Positions 38,650 to 48,709 of a DNA stretch of 64,000 nucleotides are shown here, in pieces. How positions within the stretch are numbered: the stretch's first letter is position 1; each line of letters opens with the position of its first letter. The notes beneath the pieces are model-generated. The model was not told where the DNA came from, ran no database searches, and saw only the letters and a program-made list of their open reading frames with translations. A program made the position numbers and the translations under genes. Source of the stretch: Pseudomonas putida W15Oct28 (GTDB lineage: Bacteria > Pseudomonadota > Gammaproteobacteria > Pseudomonadales > Pseudomonadaceae); NCBI RefSeq assembly GCF_000708715.2, contig NZ_JENB01000005.1:62001-126000 (forward strand), given 5' to 3'.

Positions 38650-39792
38650 ATGGCAGAAAGCGAGAGCGGTCAGGACAAGACAGAAGATCCCACCGACAAG
38701 CGCAAGCGCGATGCCCGCGAAAAAGGCGAGATCGCCCGCTCCAAGGAGCTGAACACGGTGGCGGTGACCCTGGCTGGCGCGGGTGGCCTGCTGGCATTCG
38801 GCGGTCATATGGCCGAGACGTTGCTGAGCATCATGCGCATGAACTTCAGCCTGACCCGCGACATCATTGTCGACGAGCGGGCCATGGGCGCCTTCTTGCT
38901 GGCCTCCGGCAAGATGGCGATATGGGCGGTGCAGCCGGTGCTGATCCTGCTGTTCGTGATTTCCTTCGTGGCGCCTATCGCCCTGAGTGGTTTCCTCTTC
39001 TCTGGCAGCCTGCTACAGCCGAAATTCAGCCGCATGAACCCGCTGGCGGGGATCAAGCGCATGTTTTCGGTGAATGGTTTGACCGAGCTGCTCAAGGCGC
39101 TGGCCAAGTTCTTCGTGATCCTGGCGGTGGCGGTGGTGGTGCTGATCAACGACCGCCAGGCATTGCTGTCGATCGCCAACGAGCCACTGGAGCAGGCGAT
39201 CATTCACAGCCTCCAGGTGGTGGGCTGGAGTGCGTTGTGGATGTCGGCCGGGCTGCTGCTGATTGCGGCGGCCGACGTGCCCATCCAGCTGTACCAGACG
39301 CACAAGAAAATGAAGATGACCAAGCAGGAAGTGCGCGACGAGTACAAGGACAGCGAAGGCAAGCCCGAGGTCAAGCAACGCATTCGCCAGCTGCAGCGCG
39401 AGATGTCGCAGCGGCGCATGATGGCGGCGGTGCCGCAGGCCGATGTGATCATCACCAACCCGACGCACTATGCGGTGGCCCTGCAGTACGACCCGGAGAA
39501 GGGCGGGGCGGCGCCGTTGCTGCTGGCCAAGGGCGCCGACTTCATGGCCTTGAAGATTCGCGAGATTGGCGTGGAGCACAAGATCCAGATCCTCGAATCG
39601 CCGGCGCTGGCGCGGGCGATCTACTACTCCACCGAGCCTGAGCAGGAAATTCCCGCCGGCTTGTACCTGGCCGTGGCGCAAGTGCTGGCCTATGTGTTCC
39701 AGATCCGCCAGTACCGCGCTGGCAGGGGCAAGCGGCCAGAGCCGTTGAAGGAAGACCTGCCGATCCCGCCGGACCTGCGTCGCGACAGTTGA
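38650..39792 (+). CDS. flhB: Flagellar export substrate-specificity switch FlhB
   Basis: This 380-aa membrane protein has a cytoplasmic N-terminus (ESGQDKTEDPTDKRKRDAREKGEIARSKEL), four hydrophobic segments and a C-terminal domain with the autocleavage motif NPTHY (Asn270 to Tyr274). Cleavage allows the change from hook to filament export, prompted by FliK. It ends fliLMNOPQR-flhB and is followed by a REP pair. A short paralogue of its C-terminal domain lies at 60494-60835. Confidence 0.97.
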   Translation: MAESESGQDKTEDPTDKRKRDAREKGEIARSKELNTVAVTLAGAGGLLAFGGHMAETLLSIMRMNFSLTRDIIVDERAMGAFLLASGKMAIWAVQPVLILLFVISFVAPIALSGFLFSGSLLQPKFSRMNPLAGIKRMFSVNGLTELLKALAKFFVILAVAVVVLINDRQALLSIANEPLEQAIIHSLQVVGWSALWMSAGLLLIAAADVPIQLYQTHKKMKMTKQEVRDEYKDSEGKPEVKQRIRQLQREMSQRRMMAAVPQADVIITNPTHYAVALQYDPEKGGAAPLLLAKGADFMALKIREIGVEHKIQILESPALARAIYYSTEPEQEIPAGLYLAVAQVLAYVFQIRQYRAGRGKRPEPLKEDLPIPPDLRRDS

Positions 39793-39810
39793 CCTTGTGT
39801 CAGGGTTCCT

Positions 39811-39906
39811 GGCCCTTTCGCGGGCTCGCCCGCTCCCACAGGTACTGCGCCGCCTTTCAGGCTGATGAGGTCCCTGTGGGAGCGGGCAAGCCCGCGAAGA
39901 GGCCGG
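39811..39906. repeat. REP pair (BIME), GCTCCCACAGG type
   Basis: Inverted units lie between flhB and the flhA promoter. Confidence 0.85.
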
Positions 39907-39938
39907 CACAGACAACATAAATCATCTGCCGAGCAAAG

Positions 39939-39956
39939 TTGGAAGGCTTCTTGCAA
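39939..39956 (+). promoter_or_regulatory. Sigma-54 promoter of flhA operon
   Basis: TTGGAAGGCTTCTTGCAA has GG and GC exactly 12 nt apart, about 55 nt upstream of flhA. A GC-rich hairpin (CGCCCAGG..CCTGGGCG, 39961-39982) follows at the start of the expected transcript. Confidence 0.75.
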
Positions 39957-40010
39957 TGCCACGCCCAGGCGCCCCCTGGGCGTCAAAGTTTTGCATCAAG
40001 AGGACTCGCG

Positions 40011-42140
40011 GTGGATCGCACTCAGTTAATCAGCAACGCCCGCAACAACCTGGCCGGTCTCGGCCGGGGCAACCTGGGCGTGCCGCTGCTGTTGCTGGTG
40101 ATGTTGGCAATGATGATGTTGCCGATACCGCCGTTCCTGCTCGACGTGTTCTTCACCTTCAACATCGCTTTGTCGATCGTGGTGCTGCTGGTCTGTGTAT
40201 ACGCCCTGCGCCCGCTGGACTTCGCCGCATTCCCCACCATCCTGCTGGTGGCCACGCTGCTGCGCCTGGCCTTGAACGTGGCGTCCACCCGCGTGGTCAT
40301 GCTGCATGGCCAGGAGGGCCACGGCGCTGCCGGTAAGGTGATCCAGGCCTTCGGTGAGGTGGTGATCGGCGGCAACTACGTGGTCGGTGGCGTGGTGTTT
40401 GCCATCCTCATGATCATCAACTTCGTGGTGGTGACCAAGGGTGCCGGGCGTATTTCCGAGGTGAGCGCACGTTTTACCCTCGACGCCATGCCCGGCAAGC
40501 AGATGGCCATCGACGCCGACCTCAACGCCGGCCTGATCGACCAGGCCCAGGCCAAGCACCGCCGTGCCGAAGTGGCGCAGGAGGCCGAGTTCTACGGTTC
40601 GATGGACGGTGCCAGCAAGTTTGTCCGCGGTGACGCCATCGCCGGCCTGCTGATCCTGTTCATCAACCTGATCGGTGGCATGCTGATCGGCATGCTGCAA
40701 CACGGCATGAGCTTCGGCGATGCCGGCAAGGTGTACGCCTTGCTGACCATCGGTGACGGTTTGGTGGCGCAATTGCCATCACTGCTGCTGTCCACCGCCG
40801 CCGCGATCATGGTTACCCGCGCCTCGGGCTCCGAGGACATGGGCAAGCTGATCAACCGGCAGATGTTCGATTCGCCCAAGGCCCTGGCGGTGTCCGGCGC
40901 GCTGATGATCATCATGGGGCTGGTGCCGGGCATGCCGCACGTGGCCTTCCTGAGCCTTGGCCTGCTGGCCTGTGGCGGCGCCTACCTGCTGTGGAAGAAG
41001 CAGCACAAGGTCAAGATGGAGGCGCAGCAAGAGGCGCAGCGCCAGCAAGACCTGTTGCCCTCGCCGCAGCGCGCGCTTGATACCAAGGAGCTGGGCTGGG
41101 ACGACGTGACGCCCATCGACATGATCGGCCTGGAGGTCGGCTACCGGCTGATCCCGCTGGTCGACCGCAACCAGGGCGGCCAGTTGCTGGCGCGGATCAA
41201 GGGTGTGCGCAAGAAGCTGTCCCAGGACCTGGGTTTCCTCATGCCCACCGTTCACATTCGCGACAACCTCGACCTGCAGCCCAGCGCTTATCGCCTGACC
41301 CTGATGGGGGTGATCCTGGCTGAAGCGGAGATCTACCCGGACCGGGAGCTGGCGATCAACCCCGGGCAAGTGTTCGGCACCCTCAACGGCATTGCTGCGC
41401 GTGACCCTGCGTTTGGCCTGGAGGCAGTGTGGATCGACGTCGGCCAGCGTTCCCAGGCGCAGTCGCTGGGCTACACCGTGGTCGACGCAAGCACCGTGGT
41501 GGCCACCCACCTCAACCAGATCCTGCAGAAGCACTGCCACGAGCTGATTGGCCACGAAGAGGTTCAGCAACTGCTGCAGGTACTGGCCAAGGCATCGCCT
41601 AAACTTGCAGAAGAGCTGGTGCCGGGTGTCATTTCCTTGTCGGGCCTGCTGAAGGTGCTGCAAGCACTGTTGTCGGAACAGGTGCCGGTGCGCGATATTC
41701 GCAGTATTGCCGAAGCCATCGCGAACAACGCCGGCAAGAGTCAAGATACCGCCGCGCTGGTGGCGGTGGTGCGCGTCGGATTGTGTCGCGCCATCGTGCA
41801 AAGCATTGTCGGCGTTGAGTCTGAGCTGCCAGTGATTACCCTGGAGCCAAGGTTGGAACAGATTTTGCTCAATAGTCTGCAAAGGGCCGGGCAAGGTCAG
41901 GAAGATGGTGTTCTTCTGGAACCGAGCATGGCCGAGAAGCTGCAACGTTCGCTGATCGAAGCGGCCCAGCGTCAGGAAATGCAGGGCCAGCCGGCCATCC
42001 TCCTGGTCGCCGGCCCGATCCGCGCCATGCTGTCGCGTTTCGGTCGCCTGGCTGTACCGAATTTGCATGTTCTGGCGTATCAGGAAATTCCTGACAACAA
42101 GCAAGTCACAATCGTTGCCACCGTGGGCCCTAACGGCTGA
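40011..42140 (+). CDS. flhA: Flagellar export gate protein FlhA
   Basis: This 709-aa core export component has about eight membrane segments in residues 20-320. The cytoplasmic FHIPEP loop includes GAGRISEVSARFTLDAMPGKQMAIDADLNAGL and AEFYGSMDGASKFVRGDAIAGLLI. A large C-terminal docking domain follows. The GTG at 40011 is chosen because it gives the family start (DRTQLISNARNNL) behind AAGAGGA. An upstream ATG in the same frame would place the start inside the leader hairpin. It heads flhA-flhF-fleN-fliA. Confidence 0.96.
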   Translation: MDRTQLISNARNNLAGLGRGNLGVPLLLLVMLAMMMLPIPPFLLDVFFTFNIALSIVVLLVCVYALRPLDFAAFPTILLVATLLRLALNVASTRVVMLHGQEGHGAAGKVIQAFGEVVIGGNYVVGGVVFAILMIINFVVVTKGAGRISEVSARFTLDAMPGKQMAIDADLNAGLIDQAQAKHRRAEVAQEAEFYGSMDGASKFVRGDAIAGLLILFINLIGGMLIGMLQHGMSFGDAGKVYALLTIGDGLVAQLPSLLLSTAAAIMVTRASGSEDMGKLINRQMFDSPKALAVSGALMIIMGLVPGMPHVAFLSLGLLACGGAYLLWKKQHKVKMEAQQEAQRQQDLLPSPQRALDTKELGWDDVTPIDMIGLEVGYRLIPLVDRNQGGQLLARIKGVRKKLSQDLGFLMPTVHIRDNLDLQPSAYRLTLMGVILAEAEIYPDRELAINPGQVFGTLNGIAARDPAFGLEAVWIDVGQRSQAQSLGYTVVDASTVVATHLNQILQKHCHELIGHEEVQQLLQVLAKASPKLAEELVPGVISLSGLLKVLQALLSEQVPVRDIRSIAEAIANNAGKSQDTAALVAVVRVGLCRAIVQSIVGVESELPVITLEPRLEQILLNSLQRAGQGQEDGVLLEPSMAEKLQRSLIEAAQRQEMQGQPAILLVAGPIRAMLSRFGRLAVPNLHVLAYQEIPDNKQVTIVATVGPNG

Positions 42141-42151
42141 GGTAGTGGATA

Positions 42152-43459
42152 ATGCAAGTTAAGCGATTTTTCGCCGCCGATATGCGTCAGGCCATGAAAC
42201 TGGTCCGCGACGAGCTGGGCGCCGATGCCGCGATCATTGGCAACCGCCGCATTGCCGGTGGTGTCGAACTGACGGCCGCGCTGGACTACAAGCTGTCCGC
42301 CCTGGCCCCGCGCGTGCCCAACGCCGAGCTGGAAGAAGAGCTGCGCAAGACCCATACGCGCATCGCCACCGCCCAGGCCGAGCTGGACCACCGCCAGGAC
42401 AGCAGCGACAACAACCGCCAATTGTTTGCCGGGCAGTCGCTGACGGCCGCCGAGCCGTTGATCGAGCCGCACGTCGATGCCCCTGAGGCTGCCGCTGCCC
42501 CTGCTGCTGCGCCGGTCGACCCGCGCCTGTTCGATGCCATGCGCTCCGAGCTGTCGGGCCTGCGCGAGCTGCTGGAAGTGCAGCTCGGTTCGCTGGCCTG
42601 GAGCCAGTTGCAGGGTAGCAAGCCGCAGCAGGCCAACCTCTGGCGCCGCTTGCAACGCATCGGCCTGTCCGGGCCTATCGCCCGTGAGCTGCTGGACCTG
42701 ACCACCGAGATCGAAGAGCCTCGCCAGGCCTGGCGCATGCTGTTGGCGCACCTGGCGCGGATGATCGAAATTCCTGAAGTCGAGCCGATCGAAGAGGGTG
42801 GGGTGATTGCCATGGTCGGCCCGGCCGGCATGGGCAAGACCACCACTCTGGCCAAGCTGGCTGCCCGCTACGTGCTCAAGTACGGCGCGCAGAACCTGGC
42901 GCTGGTGAGCATGGACAGTTTCCGTATCGGCGCCCAGGAGCAGCTCAAGACCCTGGGCCGAATCCTCAACGTGCCAGTGACCTACGTCGACCCGGGCCAG
43001 TCGCTGGCTGCGGCGCTGGAGCCATTGCTGCGCAAGCGCGTCGTGCTGATCGATACTGCCGGCCTGCAGGCCAGCGACCCGGCACTGCGCATGCAGCTGG
43101 AAACCCTGGCCGGGCGTGGCATTGCCGCGAAGAATTACCTGGTGCTGGCCACCACCAGCCAGAAGCAGGTGCTGACCGCCGCCTACCACAGCTACAAGCG
43201 CTGTGGCCTGGCCGGTTGCATCCTGACCAAGCTGGATGAAACGGCAAGCCTTGGCGATGTGCTGAGCCTTGCCATCAGTCATGAACTGCCCGTGGCCTAC
43301 CTCACCGATGGCCCGCGCATTCCGGACGACCTGCACCTGCCGCGTGGCCACCAGTTGGTCTCCCGTGCGGTCAATGTGCAGCTGCAGGACGAGCCCAGCG
43401 AAGAGGCCATGGCCGACATGTTCGCTGATCTCTATCACAACCCCCGGCGGGCGGGTTGA
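42152..43459 (+). CDS. flhF: SRP-type GTPase FlhF
   Basis: This 435-aa protein places the flagellum at the cell pole. It has an N-terminal basic domain (MQVKRFFAADMRQAMKLVRDELGADAAIIGNRR), an N domain and a GTPase domain. G-domain motifs are GPAGMGKTTTLAKLAARY, VSMDSFRIGAQEQLKTLGRIL, LIDTAGLQASD and ILTKLDETASLGDVLSLA. It lies 11 nt after flhA and upstream of fleN, which limits flagellar number. Confidence 0.96.
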   Translation: MQVKRFFAADMRQAMKLVRDELGADAAIIGNRRIAGGVELTAALDYKLSALAPRVPNAELEEELRKTHTRIATAQAELDHRQDSSDNNRQLFAGQSLTAAEPLIEPHVDAPEAAAAPAAAPVDPRLFDAMRSELSGLRELLEVQLGSLAWSQLQGSKPQQANLWRRLQRIGLSGPIARELLDLTTEIEEPRQAWRMLLAHLARMIEIPEVEPIEEGGVIAMVGPAGMGKTTTLAKLAARYVLKYGAQNLALVSMDSFRIGAQEQLKTLGRILNVPVTYVDPGQSLAAALEPLLRKRVVLIDTAGLQASDPALRMQLETLAGRGIAAKNYLVLATTSQKQVLTAAYHSYKRCGLAGCILTKLDETASLGDVLSLAISHELPVAYLTDGPRIPDDLHLPRGHQLVSRAVNVQLQDEPSEEAMADMFADLYHNPRRAG

Positions 43460-43552
43460 CCATGAAGCGTGTGCAAAGTAGCTATGCCAAGGGGTACGCA
43501 GAATTGCCCCACGTGTGGCCTGAGTCCCAGCGAGACAAGGTAAAGAACAGAC

Positions 43553-44386
43553 ATGGGTAGCATGCATCCTGTACAGGTGATCGCCGTGACCGGTGGCAAA
43601 GGTGGCGTCGGCAAGACTAACGTTTCAGTGAACTTGTCCCTGGCGCTGGCCGAGCTTGGCCGCAGGGTCATGCTGCTGGACGCCGACCTGGGCCTGGCCA
43701 ACGTCGACGTGTTGCTGGGCCTTACCCCCAAACGTACCCTGGCCGATGTCATCGAGGGGCGCTGCGAGCTGCGTGACGTGATGCTGCAAGGCCCTGGCGG
43801 CGTGCGCATCGTGCCGGCGGCCTCGGGCACCCAGAGCATGGTGCACCTGGCCCCGGCGCAGCATGCCGGGCTGATCCAGGCGTTCAGCGAAGTCGGTGAC
43901 AACCTCGACGTGCTGGTGATCGACACTGCGGCGGGTATCGGTGAGTCGGTGGTCAGCTTTGTTCGCGCCGCCCAGGAAGTATTGCTGGTGGTCTGTGACG
44001 AGCCCACCTCGATCACCGACGCCTACGCCCTGATCAAACTGCTCAACCGCGACTACGGGATGAATCGTTTCCGTGTGCTGGCCAACATGGCGCAGAGCCC
44101 GCAGGAAGGGCGCAACCTGTTCGCCAAGCTGACCAAGGTCACCGACCGTTTCCTCGACGTGGCCCTGCAGTACGTGGGCGCCGTGCCGTACGACGAGTGC
44201 GTGCGCAAGGCGGTGCAGAAGCAGCGCGCCGTCTACGAAGCGTTCCCTCGCTCCAAGTGCGCGCTGGCCTTCAAGGCGATTGCCCAGAAGGTCGACAGCT
44301 GGCCGCTGCCGGCCAATCCGCGGGGCCACCTGGAGTTCTTTGTCGAGCGTCTGGTGCAACCCACCAGCGCGGGACCCGTGCTATGA
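43553..44386 (+). CDS. fleN: Flagellar number regulator FleN (FlhG)
   Basis: This 277-aa MinD/ParA-type ATPase restrains FleQ and so keeps flagellar number low. It has the deviant Walker A GGKGGVGKTN, the switch DADLGLANVD and the Walker B-like LVIDTAAGIG. The C-terminal amphipathic part includes ALAFKAIAQKVDSWPLP and FFVERLVQP. The 93-nt gap after flhF has a short leader but no obvious promoter. Its stop overlaps the fliA start (ATGA). Confidence 0.95.
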   Translation: MGSMHPVQVIAVTGGKGGVGKTNVSVNLSLALAELGRRVMLLDADLGLANVDVLLGLTPKRTLADVIEGRCELRDVMLQGPGGVRIVPAASGTQSMVHLAPAQHAGLIQAFSEVGDNLDVLVIDTAAGIGESVVSFVRAAQEVLLVVCDEPTSITDAYALIKLLNRDYGMNRFRVLANMAQSPQEGRNLFAKLTKVTDRFLDVALQYVGAVPYDECVRKAVQKQRAVYEAFPRSKCALAFKAIAQKVDSWPLPANPRGHLEFFVERLVQPTSAGPVL

Positions 44387-45123
44387 ACGCCAGCGGCTTC
44401 AAGATGTACAGCCGGGCAGCGAAAGACGCCCAGTACGAGCTGATCGAACGCTACGCCCCGCTGGTGAAGCGCATTGCCTACCACCTGTTGGCGCGGTTGC
44501 CGGCCAACGTACAGGTCGAGGACCTGATTCAGGCCGGCATGATCGGCCTGCTTGAAGTGGCCAACAAATATGACGCCAGCAAGGGCGCCAGCTTTGAAAC
44601 CTATGCCGGCATCCGCATCCGCGGGGCCATGCTGGACGAGGTGCGCAAGGGCGACTGGGCACCGCGTTCGGTGCACCGCAACACCCGCATGGTCAGTGAC
44701 GCGATGCGTGCCGTTGAAGCCAGAACCGGCCGGGACGCTAAAGATCATGAAGTTGCTGCCGAACTCCAATTGAGTCTCGATGATTACTACGGGATCTTGA
44801 ACGATACCTTGGGCAGCCGCCTGTTCAGCTTTGACGACCTGTTGCAGGACGGCGAGCACGAAGGGCTGCATGAGGATGGCGCCAGTGGCCATGTCGAACC
44901 TGCGCGGGGCCTGGAGGACGAACGCTTCCAGGCTGCCCTGACCGACGCCATTGCCAACCTGCCGGAGCGTGAGCGCCTGGTGCTGGCGCTGTACTACGAC
45001 GAAGAGCTGAACCTCAAGGAAATCGGCGAGGTGCTTGGGGTCAGCGAGTCGCGGGTCAGCCAGTTGCACAGCCAGTGTGCCGCGCGCCTGCGTAGCCGCC
45101 TGGGGGAATGGCGGGCACGTTGA
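44383..45123 (+). CDS. fliA: RNA polymerase sigma-28 factor FliA
   Basis: This 246-aa sigma factor serves late flagellar genes. Region 2 has ERYAPLVKRIAYHLLARLPANVQVEDLIQAGMIGLLEVANKYD and FETYAGIRIRGAMLDEVRKGDWAPRSV. Region 4 has LPERERLVLALYYDEELNLKEIGEVLGVSESRVSQLHSQC. It overlaps the fleN stop as ATGA. Its likely target in this window is the fliC promoter at 14632-14658. It is normally held by FlgM, which is not encoded in the window. Confidence 0.97.
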   Translation: MNASGFKMYSRAAKDAQYELIERYAPLVKRIAYHLLARLPANVQVEDLIQAGMIGLLEVANKYDASKGASFETYAGIRIRGAMLDEVRKGDWAPRSVHRNTRMVSDAMRAVEARTGRDAKDHEVAAELQLSLDDYYGILNDTLGSRLFSFDDLLQDGEHEGLHEDGASGHVEPARGLEDERFQAALTDAIANLPERERLVLALYYDEELNLKEIGEVLGVSESRVSQLHSQCAARLRSRLGEWRAR

Positions 45124-45223
45124 GCCCGGTGTCGTTGCAGTCGTTTCGTTTTCCACGTTGTACCGAATTGAATGAGTGCGTGCTCGGTAGGCCGGGCGCG
45201 CTTGAGACTGCTTGGAGGTCTAA

Positions 45224-45610
45224 TTGGACAAGAACATGAAAATCCTCATCGTTGACGACTTTTCGACGATGCGGCGGATCATCAAGAACCTGTTGCGTGA
45301 CCTGGGCTTCACCAACACCGACGAAGCCGACGATGGCATCACGGCGCTGCCGATGCTGCAAAGGGGCGCCTACGACTTTCTGGTGACCGACTGGAACATG
45401 CCCGGTATGTCCGGCATCGACCTGCTGCGCAAAGTGCGTGCCGACGACCAGCTGAAAACCTTGCCAGTATTGATGGTGACCGCTGAAGCCAAGCGCGACC
45501 AGATCATCGAAGCGGCCCAGGCCGGCGTCAATGGTTATGTGGTCAAGCCGTTCACCGCTCAGGTGCTCAAAGAAAAGATCGAGAAGATCTTCGAACGCGT
45601 CAACGGCTGA
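45224..45610 (+). CDS. cheY: Chemotaxis response regulator CheY
   Basis: This 128-aa single receiver domain binds FliM when phosphorylated. It shows [19 protein letters not shown], the phospho-Asp in [13 protein letters not shown], Thr in MVTAEA and Lys in VVKPF. The start is judged to be TTG at 45224, because GGAGG lies 5 nt upstream, whereas the ATG at 45236 is 17 nt away. It follows fliA by 100 nt and heads the cheYZAB-mot cluster. Confidence 0.95.
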   Translation: MDKNMKILIVDDFSTMRRIIKNLLRDLGFTNTDEADDGITALPMLQRGAYDFLVTDWNMPGMSGIDLLRKVRADDQLKTLPVLMVTAEAKRDQIIEAAQAGVNGYVVKPFTAQVLKEKIEKIFERVNG

Positions 45611-45630
45611 GTCACGTCAGGGGGCGCGCC

Positions 45631-46419
45631 ATGGATTCATCACAAACCTCTTTGGGCGAGTTCGAATCGACCCTGAAGAAACATGCCCAGGAGTTGGTCG
45701 AAAGCCTGGAGCGGGGCCGTTTCGGCGAGGCGGTACAGCTGATTCACGAGCTGAACCAGACCCGAGATCGCGGCCTGTACCAGGAAGTCGGAAAGCTGAC
45801 CCGCGAGTTGCACAGCGCCATCGTCAGCTTCCAGATCGACCCGACCATACCGCAGGCCGAGGAGGTGTCGCAGATTACCGACGCTACCGAGCGCCTGTCG
45901 TACGTGGTCAAGCTGACCGAGGGCGCGGCCAACCGCACCATGGACCTGGTCGAAGAAAGCACCCCGGTGCTCAACGAACTGGCCAGCGAAGCCAAGGCCC
46001 TGAGCACCGACTGGCAGCGCTTCATGCGCCGCGAGGTGGCTGCGCCGGAGTTCCGTGACCTGGTCAAGCGCGTCGACAGTTTCCTGACGCACAGCGCTGA
46101 AGGTAACCGCAAGGTTGCCGGGCATCTCAACGACATTTTGCTGGCTCAGGACTATCAGGACCTGACCGGCCAGGTGATCAAACGCGTCACCAGCCTGGTG
46201 ACCGAGGTGGAAAGCAACCTGCTCAAACTGGTGCTGATGGCCAGCCAGGTCGACCGCTTTGCCGGTATCCAGCATGACCACGATCAACTGCGCGCAGAAA
46301 AAGATGCAGAAAAACATCCGACTCGGGGTGAAGGTCCGCAGATTCATGCCGATAAGCGTGAAGACGTTGTGTCCGGTCAGGACGATGTCGATGATTTGCT
46401 GTCCAGCCTGGGTTTTTAA
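45631..46419 (+). CDS. cheZ: CheY-P phosphatase CheZ
   Basis: This 262-aa helical protein dephosphorylates CheY-P. The long helical hairpin contains the catalytic region DILLAQDYQDLTGQVIKRVTSLVTEVESNLLKLV, with the conserved QDYQDLTGQ. The C-terminal peptide DDVDDLLSSLGF is the CheY-binding tail. It sits between cheY and cheA. Confidence 0.95.
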   Translation: MDSSQTSLGEFESTLKKHAQELVESLERGRFGEAVQLIHELNQTRDRGLYQEVGKLTRELHSAIVSFQIDPTIPQAEEVSQITDATERLSYVVKLTEGAANRTMDLVEESTPVLNELASEAKALSTDWQRFMRREVAAPEFRDLVKRVDSFLTHSAEGNRKVAGHLNDILLAQDYQDLTGQVIKRVTSLVTEVESNLLKLVLMASQVDRFAGIQHDHDQLRAEKDAEKHPTRGEGPQIHADKREDVVSGQDDVDDLLSSLGF

Positions 46420-46431
46420 GGAGCACGTTTG

Positions 46432-48663
46432 ATGAGCTTCGGCGCCGATGAAGAAATCCTCCAGGATTTCCTGGTAGAAGCCGGCGAAATTCTTGAGCAA
46501 CTGTCCGAGCAACTGGTCGAGCTGGAAAGCCGACCTGACGATGCCGACCTGCTCAATGCGATTTTTCGCGGTTTCCACACTGTAAAAGGGGGCGCCGGCT
46601 TCCTCCAGCTGAACGAGCTGGTGGAGTGCTGCCATATCGCCGAGAACGTGTTCGACATCCTGCGAAAAGGTGAGCGCCGGGTCGATGCGGAACTGATGGA
46701 CGTGGTGCTTGAAGCACTGGATACGGTCAACAGCATGTTTGGCCAGGTGCGCGAGCGCGGCGAAGTAACCCCGGCCACCCCCGAGTTGCTGGCGGCCCTG
46801 TCGCGCCTGGCGGAACCCGGTGGTGCCGAGGCCGCTGAAGCGGCACCGGTAGCCCAGGCGCCGGTTGCGGCCGTGGCCCCTGCCGATGACCAGGACATCA
46901 CCGACAGCGAGTTTGAGCAACTGCTCGATTCGCTCGATGCGGTCAAGGCGCAAGCTGCGGTCGACGAACAGATGCAGGGCGAGAGCGTCAGTGGTGCAGG
47001 TGACGAGATCACTGACGCCGAGTTCGAGTCGCTGCTCGACCAGTTGCACGGCAAAGGCCAGTTCAGTGTCGAAGCCGCGGCACAGCCGGTTGCCGCGCCC
47101 GCAGAAGCGGTAAGCGACGAAATTACCGACGAAGAATTCGAATCGCTGCTCGACCAGTTGCATGGCAAGGGCACGTTCCAGGCCGATGTTTTGCCTGCCG
47201 TCAAAGCACCGGCACCGGTCGCGGTTGACAACAGCGCCGCTGGCGACGAAATCAGCGAGCACGAGTTCGAGGCCCTGCTGGACCAGTTGCACGGCAAGGG
47301 CAAGTTTGGTGGCGATGTAGCTGCGGCCGAGGCCCCGGCTGCAGCCAAGGTGCAAGCGCCTGCCCAGGCCTTGGCCCACAGCCAGCCGGTGGCCAAGCCA
47401 GCCGCTGCTGCGCCCGCACCTGCGGCCGCCAGCAAACCTGCGCCGGCCCCCCGTGCGCCGGCGCCGGCTGCCGAGAAGCATGCCGTCAGCGAAGCGGAAA
47501 CCACCGTTCGCGTCGACACCGCGCGCCTGGACGAGATCATGAACATGGTCGGCGAACTGGTGCTGGTGCGTAACCGCCTGGTGCGCCTGGGCCTGAACAG
47601 CGGCGACGAGGCCATGTCCAAGGCCGTGTCCAACCTCGACGTGGTCACGGCCGACCTGCAGACGGCGGTGATGAAAACCCGCATGCAGCCGATCAAGAAA
47701 GTGTTCGGCCGCTTCCCGCGGCTGGTACGCGACCTTGCCCGCCAGCTGAAGAAAGAGATCAACCTGGAGCTGGTCGGCGAAGAAACCGACCTGGACAAGA
47801 ACCTGGTCGAGGCCCTGGCCGACCCGTTGGTGCACTTGGTGCGCAACGCCGTCGACCATGGTGTCGAGATGCCCGACGAGCGTGAAGCTTCGGGCAAGGC
47901 CCGCACCGGCCGCGTGGTGCTGTCGGCCGAACAGGAAGGTGACCACATCCTGTTGTCGATTTCTGATGACGGCAAGGGCATGGACCCGAACATCCTGCGC
48001 GCCAAGGCCGTGGAAAAAGGCCTGATGGACAAAGATGCCGCTGACCGCCTGAGCGAATCGGACTGCTACAACCTGATCTTCGCCCCGGGCTTCTCGACCA
48101 AGACCGAGATTTCCGATGTGTCTGGCCGTGGCGTGGGCATGGACGTGGTGAAAACCAAGATCTCCCAGCTCAACGGCTCGATCAACATCTACTCGGCCAA
48201 GGGCCAGGGCTCGAAGATCGTCATCAAGGTGCCGCTGACCCTGGCGATCATGCCCACCCTGATGGTGATGCTGGGCAACCAGGCGTTCGCCTTCCCGCTG
48301 GTAAACGTCAACGAGATTTTCCACCTCGACCTGTCGCGCACCAACGTGGTCGACGGGCAGGAAGTGGTGATCGTGCGCGACAAGGCGCTGCCGCTGTTCT
48401 ACCTCAAGCGCTGGCTGGTACAGGGCCAGGTGCACGAAGAGCAGCACGAGGGTCATGTAGTGATCCTGTCGGTCGGCACGCAACGCATCGGCTTTGTCGT
48501 CGATCAACTGGTTGGCCAGGAAGAAGTGGTAATCAAGCCGCTGGGCAAGATGCTGCAGGGCACCCCGGGCATGTCCGGGGCCACCATCACCGGTGACGGT
48601 CGCATTGCGTTGATTCTCGACGTCCCGAGCATGCTCAAGCGTTACGCCGCGCGGCGTATTTGA
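46432..48663 (+). CDS. cheA: Chemotaxis histidine kinase CheA
   Basis: This 743-aa kinase receives receptor signals and phosphorylates CheY and CheB. The P1 Hpt domain carries His49 ([13 protein letters not shown]). A linker (about residues 155-290) has four repeats of a D-E-I-T/[16 protein letters not shown] type unit, then an Ala/Pro-rich spacer. The dimerisation helix ([21 protein letters not shown]) follows. The ATPase domain has [19 protein letters not shown] and [12 protein letters not shown] CheW-like P5 domain ends the protein. ATG at 46432 follows AAGGAG by 8 nt. Confidence 0.96.
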   Translation: MSFGADEEILQDFLVEAGEILEQLSEQLVELESRPDDADLLNAIFRGFHTVKGGAGFLQLNELVECCHIAENVFDILRKGERRVDAELMDVVLEALDTVNSMFGQVRERGEVTPATPELLAALSRLAEPGGAEAAEAAPVAQAPVAAVAPADDQDITDSEFEQLLDSLDAVKAQAAVDEQMQGESVSGAGDEITDAEFESLLDQLHGKGQFSVEAAAQPVAAPAEAVSDEITDEEFESLLDQLHGKGTFQADVLPAVKAPAPVAVDNSAAGDEISEHEFEALLDQLHGKGKFGGDVAAAEAPAAAKVQAPAQALAHSQPVAKPAAAAPAPAAASKPAPAPRAPAPAAEKHAVSEAETTVRVDTARLDEIMNMVGELVLVRNRLVRLGLNSGDEAMSKAVSNLDVVTADLQTAVMKTRMQPIKKVFGRFPRLVRDLARQLKKEINLELVGEETDLDKNLVEALADPLVHLVRNAVDHGVEMPDEREASGKARTGRVVLSAEQEGDHILLSISDDGKGMDPNILRAKAVEKGLMDKDAADRLSESDCYNLIFAPGFSTKTEISDVSGRGVGMDVVKTKISQLNGSINIYSAKGQGSKIVIKVPLTLAIMPTLMVMLGNQAFAFPLVNVNEIFHLDLSRTNVVDGQEVVIVRDKALPLFYLKRWLVQGQVHEEQHEGHVVILSVGTQRIGFVVDQLVGQEEVVIKPLGKMLQGTPGMSGATITGDGRIALILDVPSMLKRYAARRI

Positions 48664-48709
48664 TTTCGGTGGCGCACCCTGGCGGGTTGCGCCGCCTAAT
48701 GGAGTGTTT

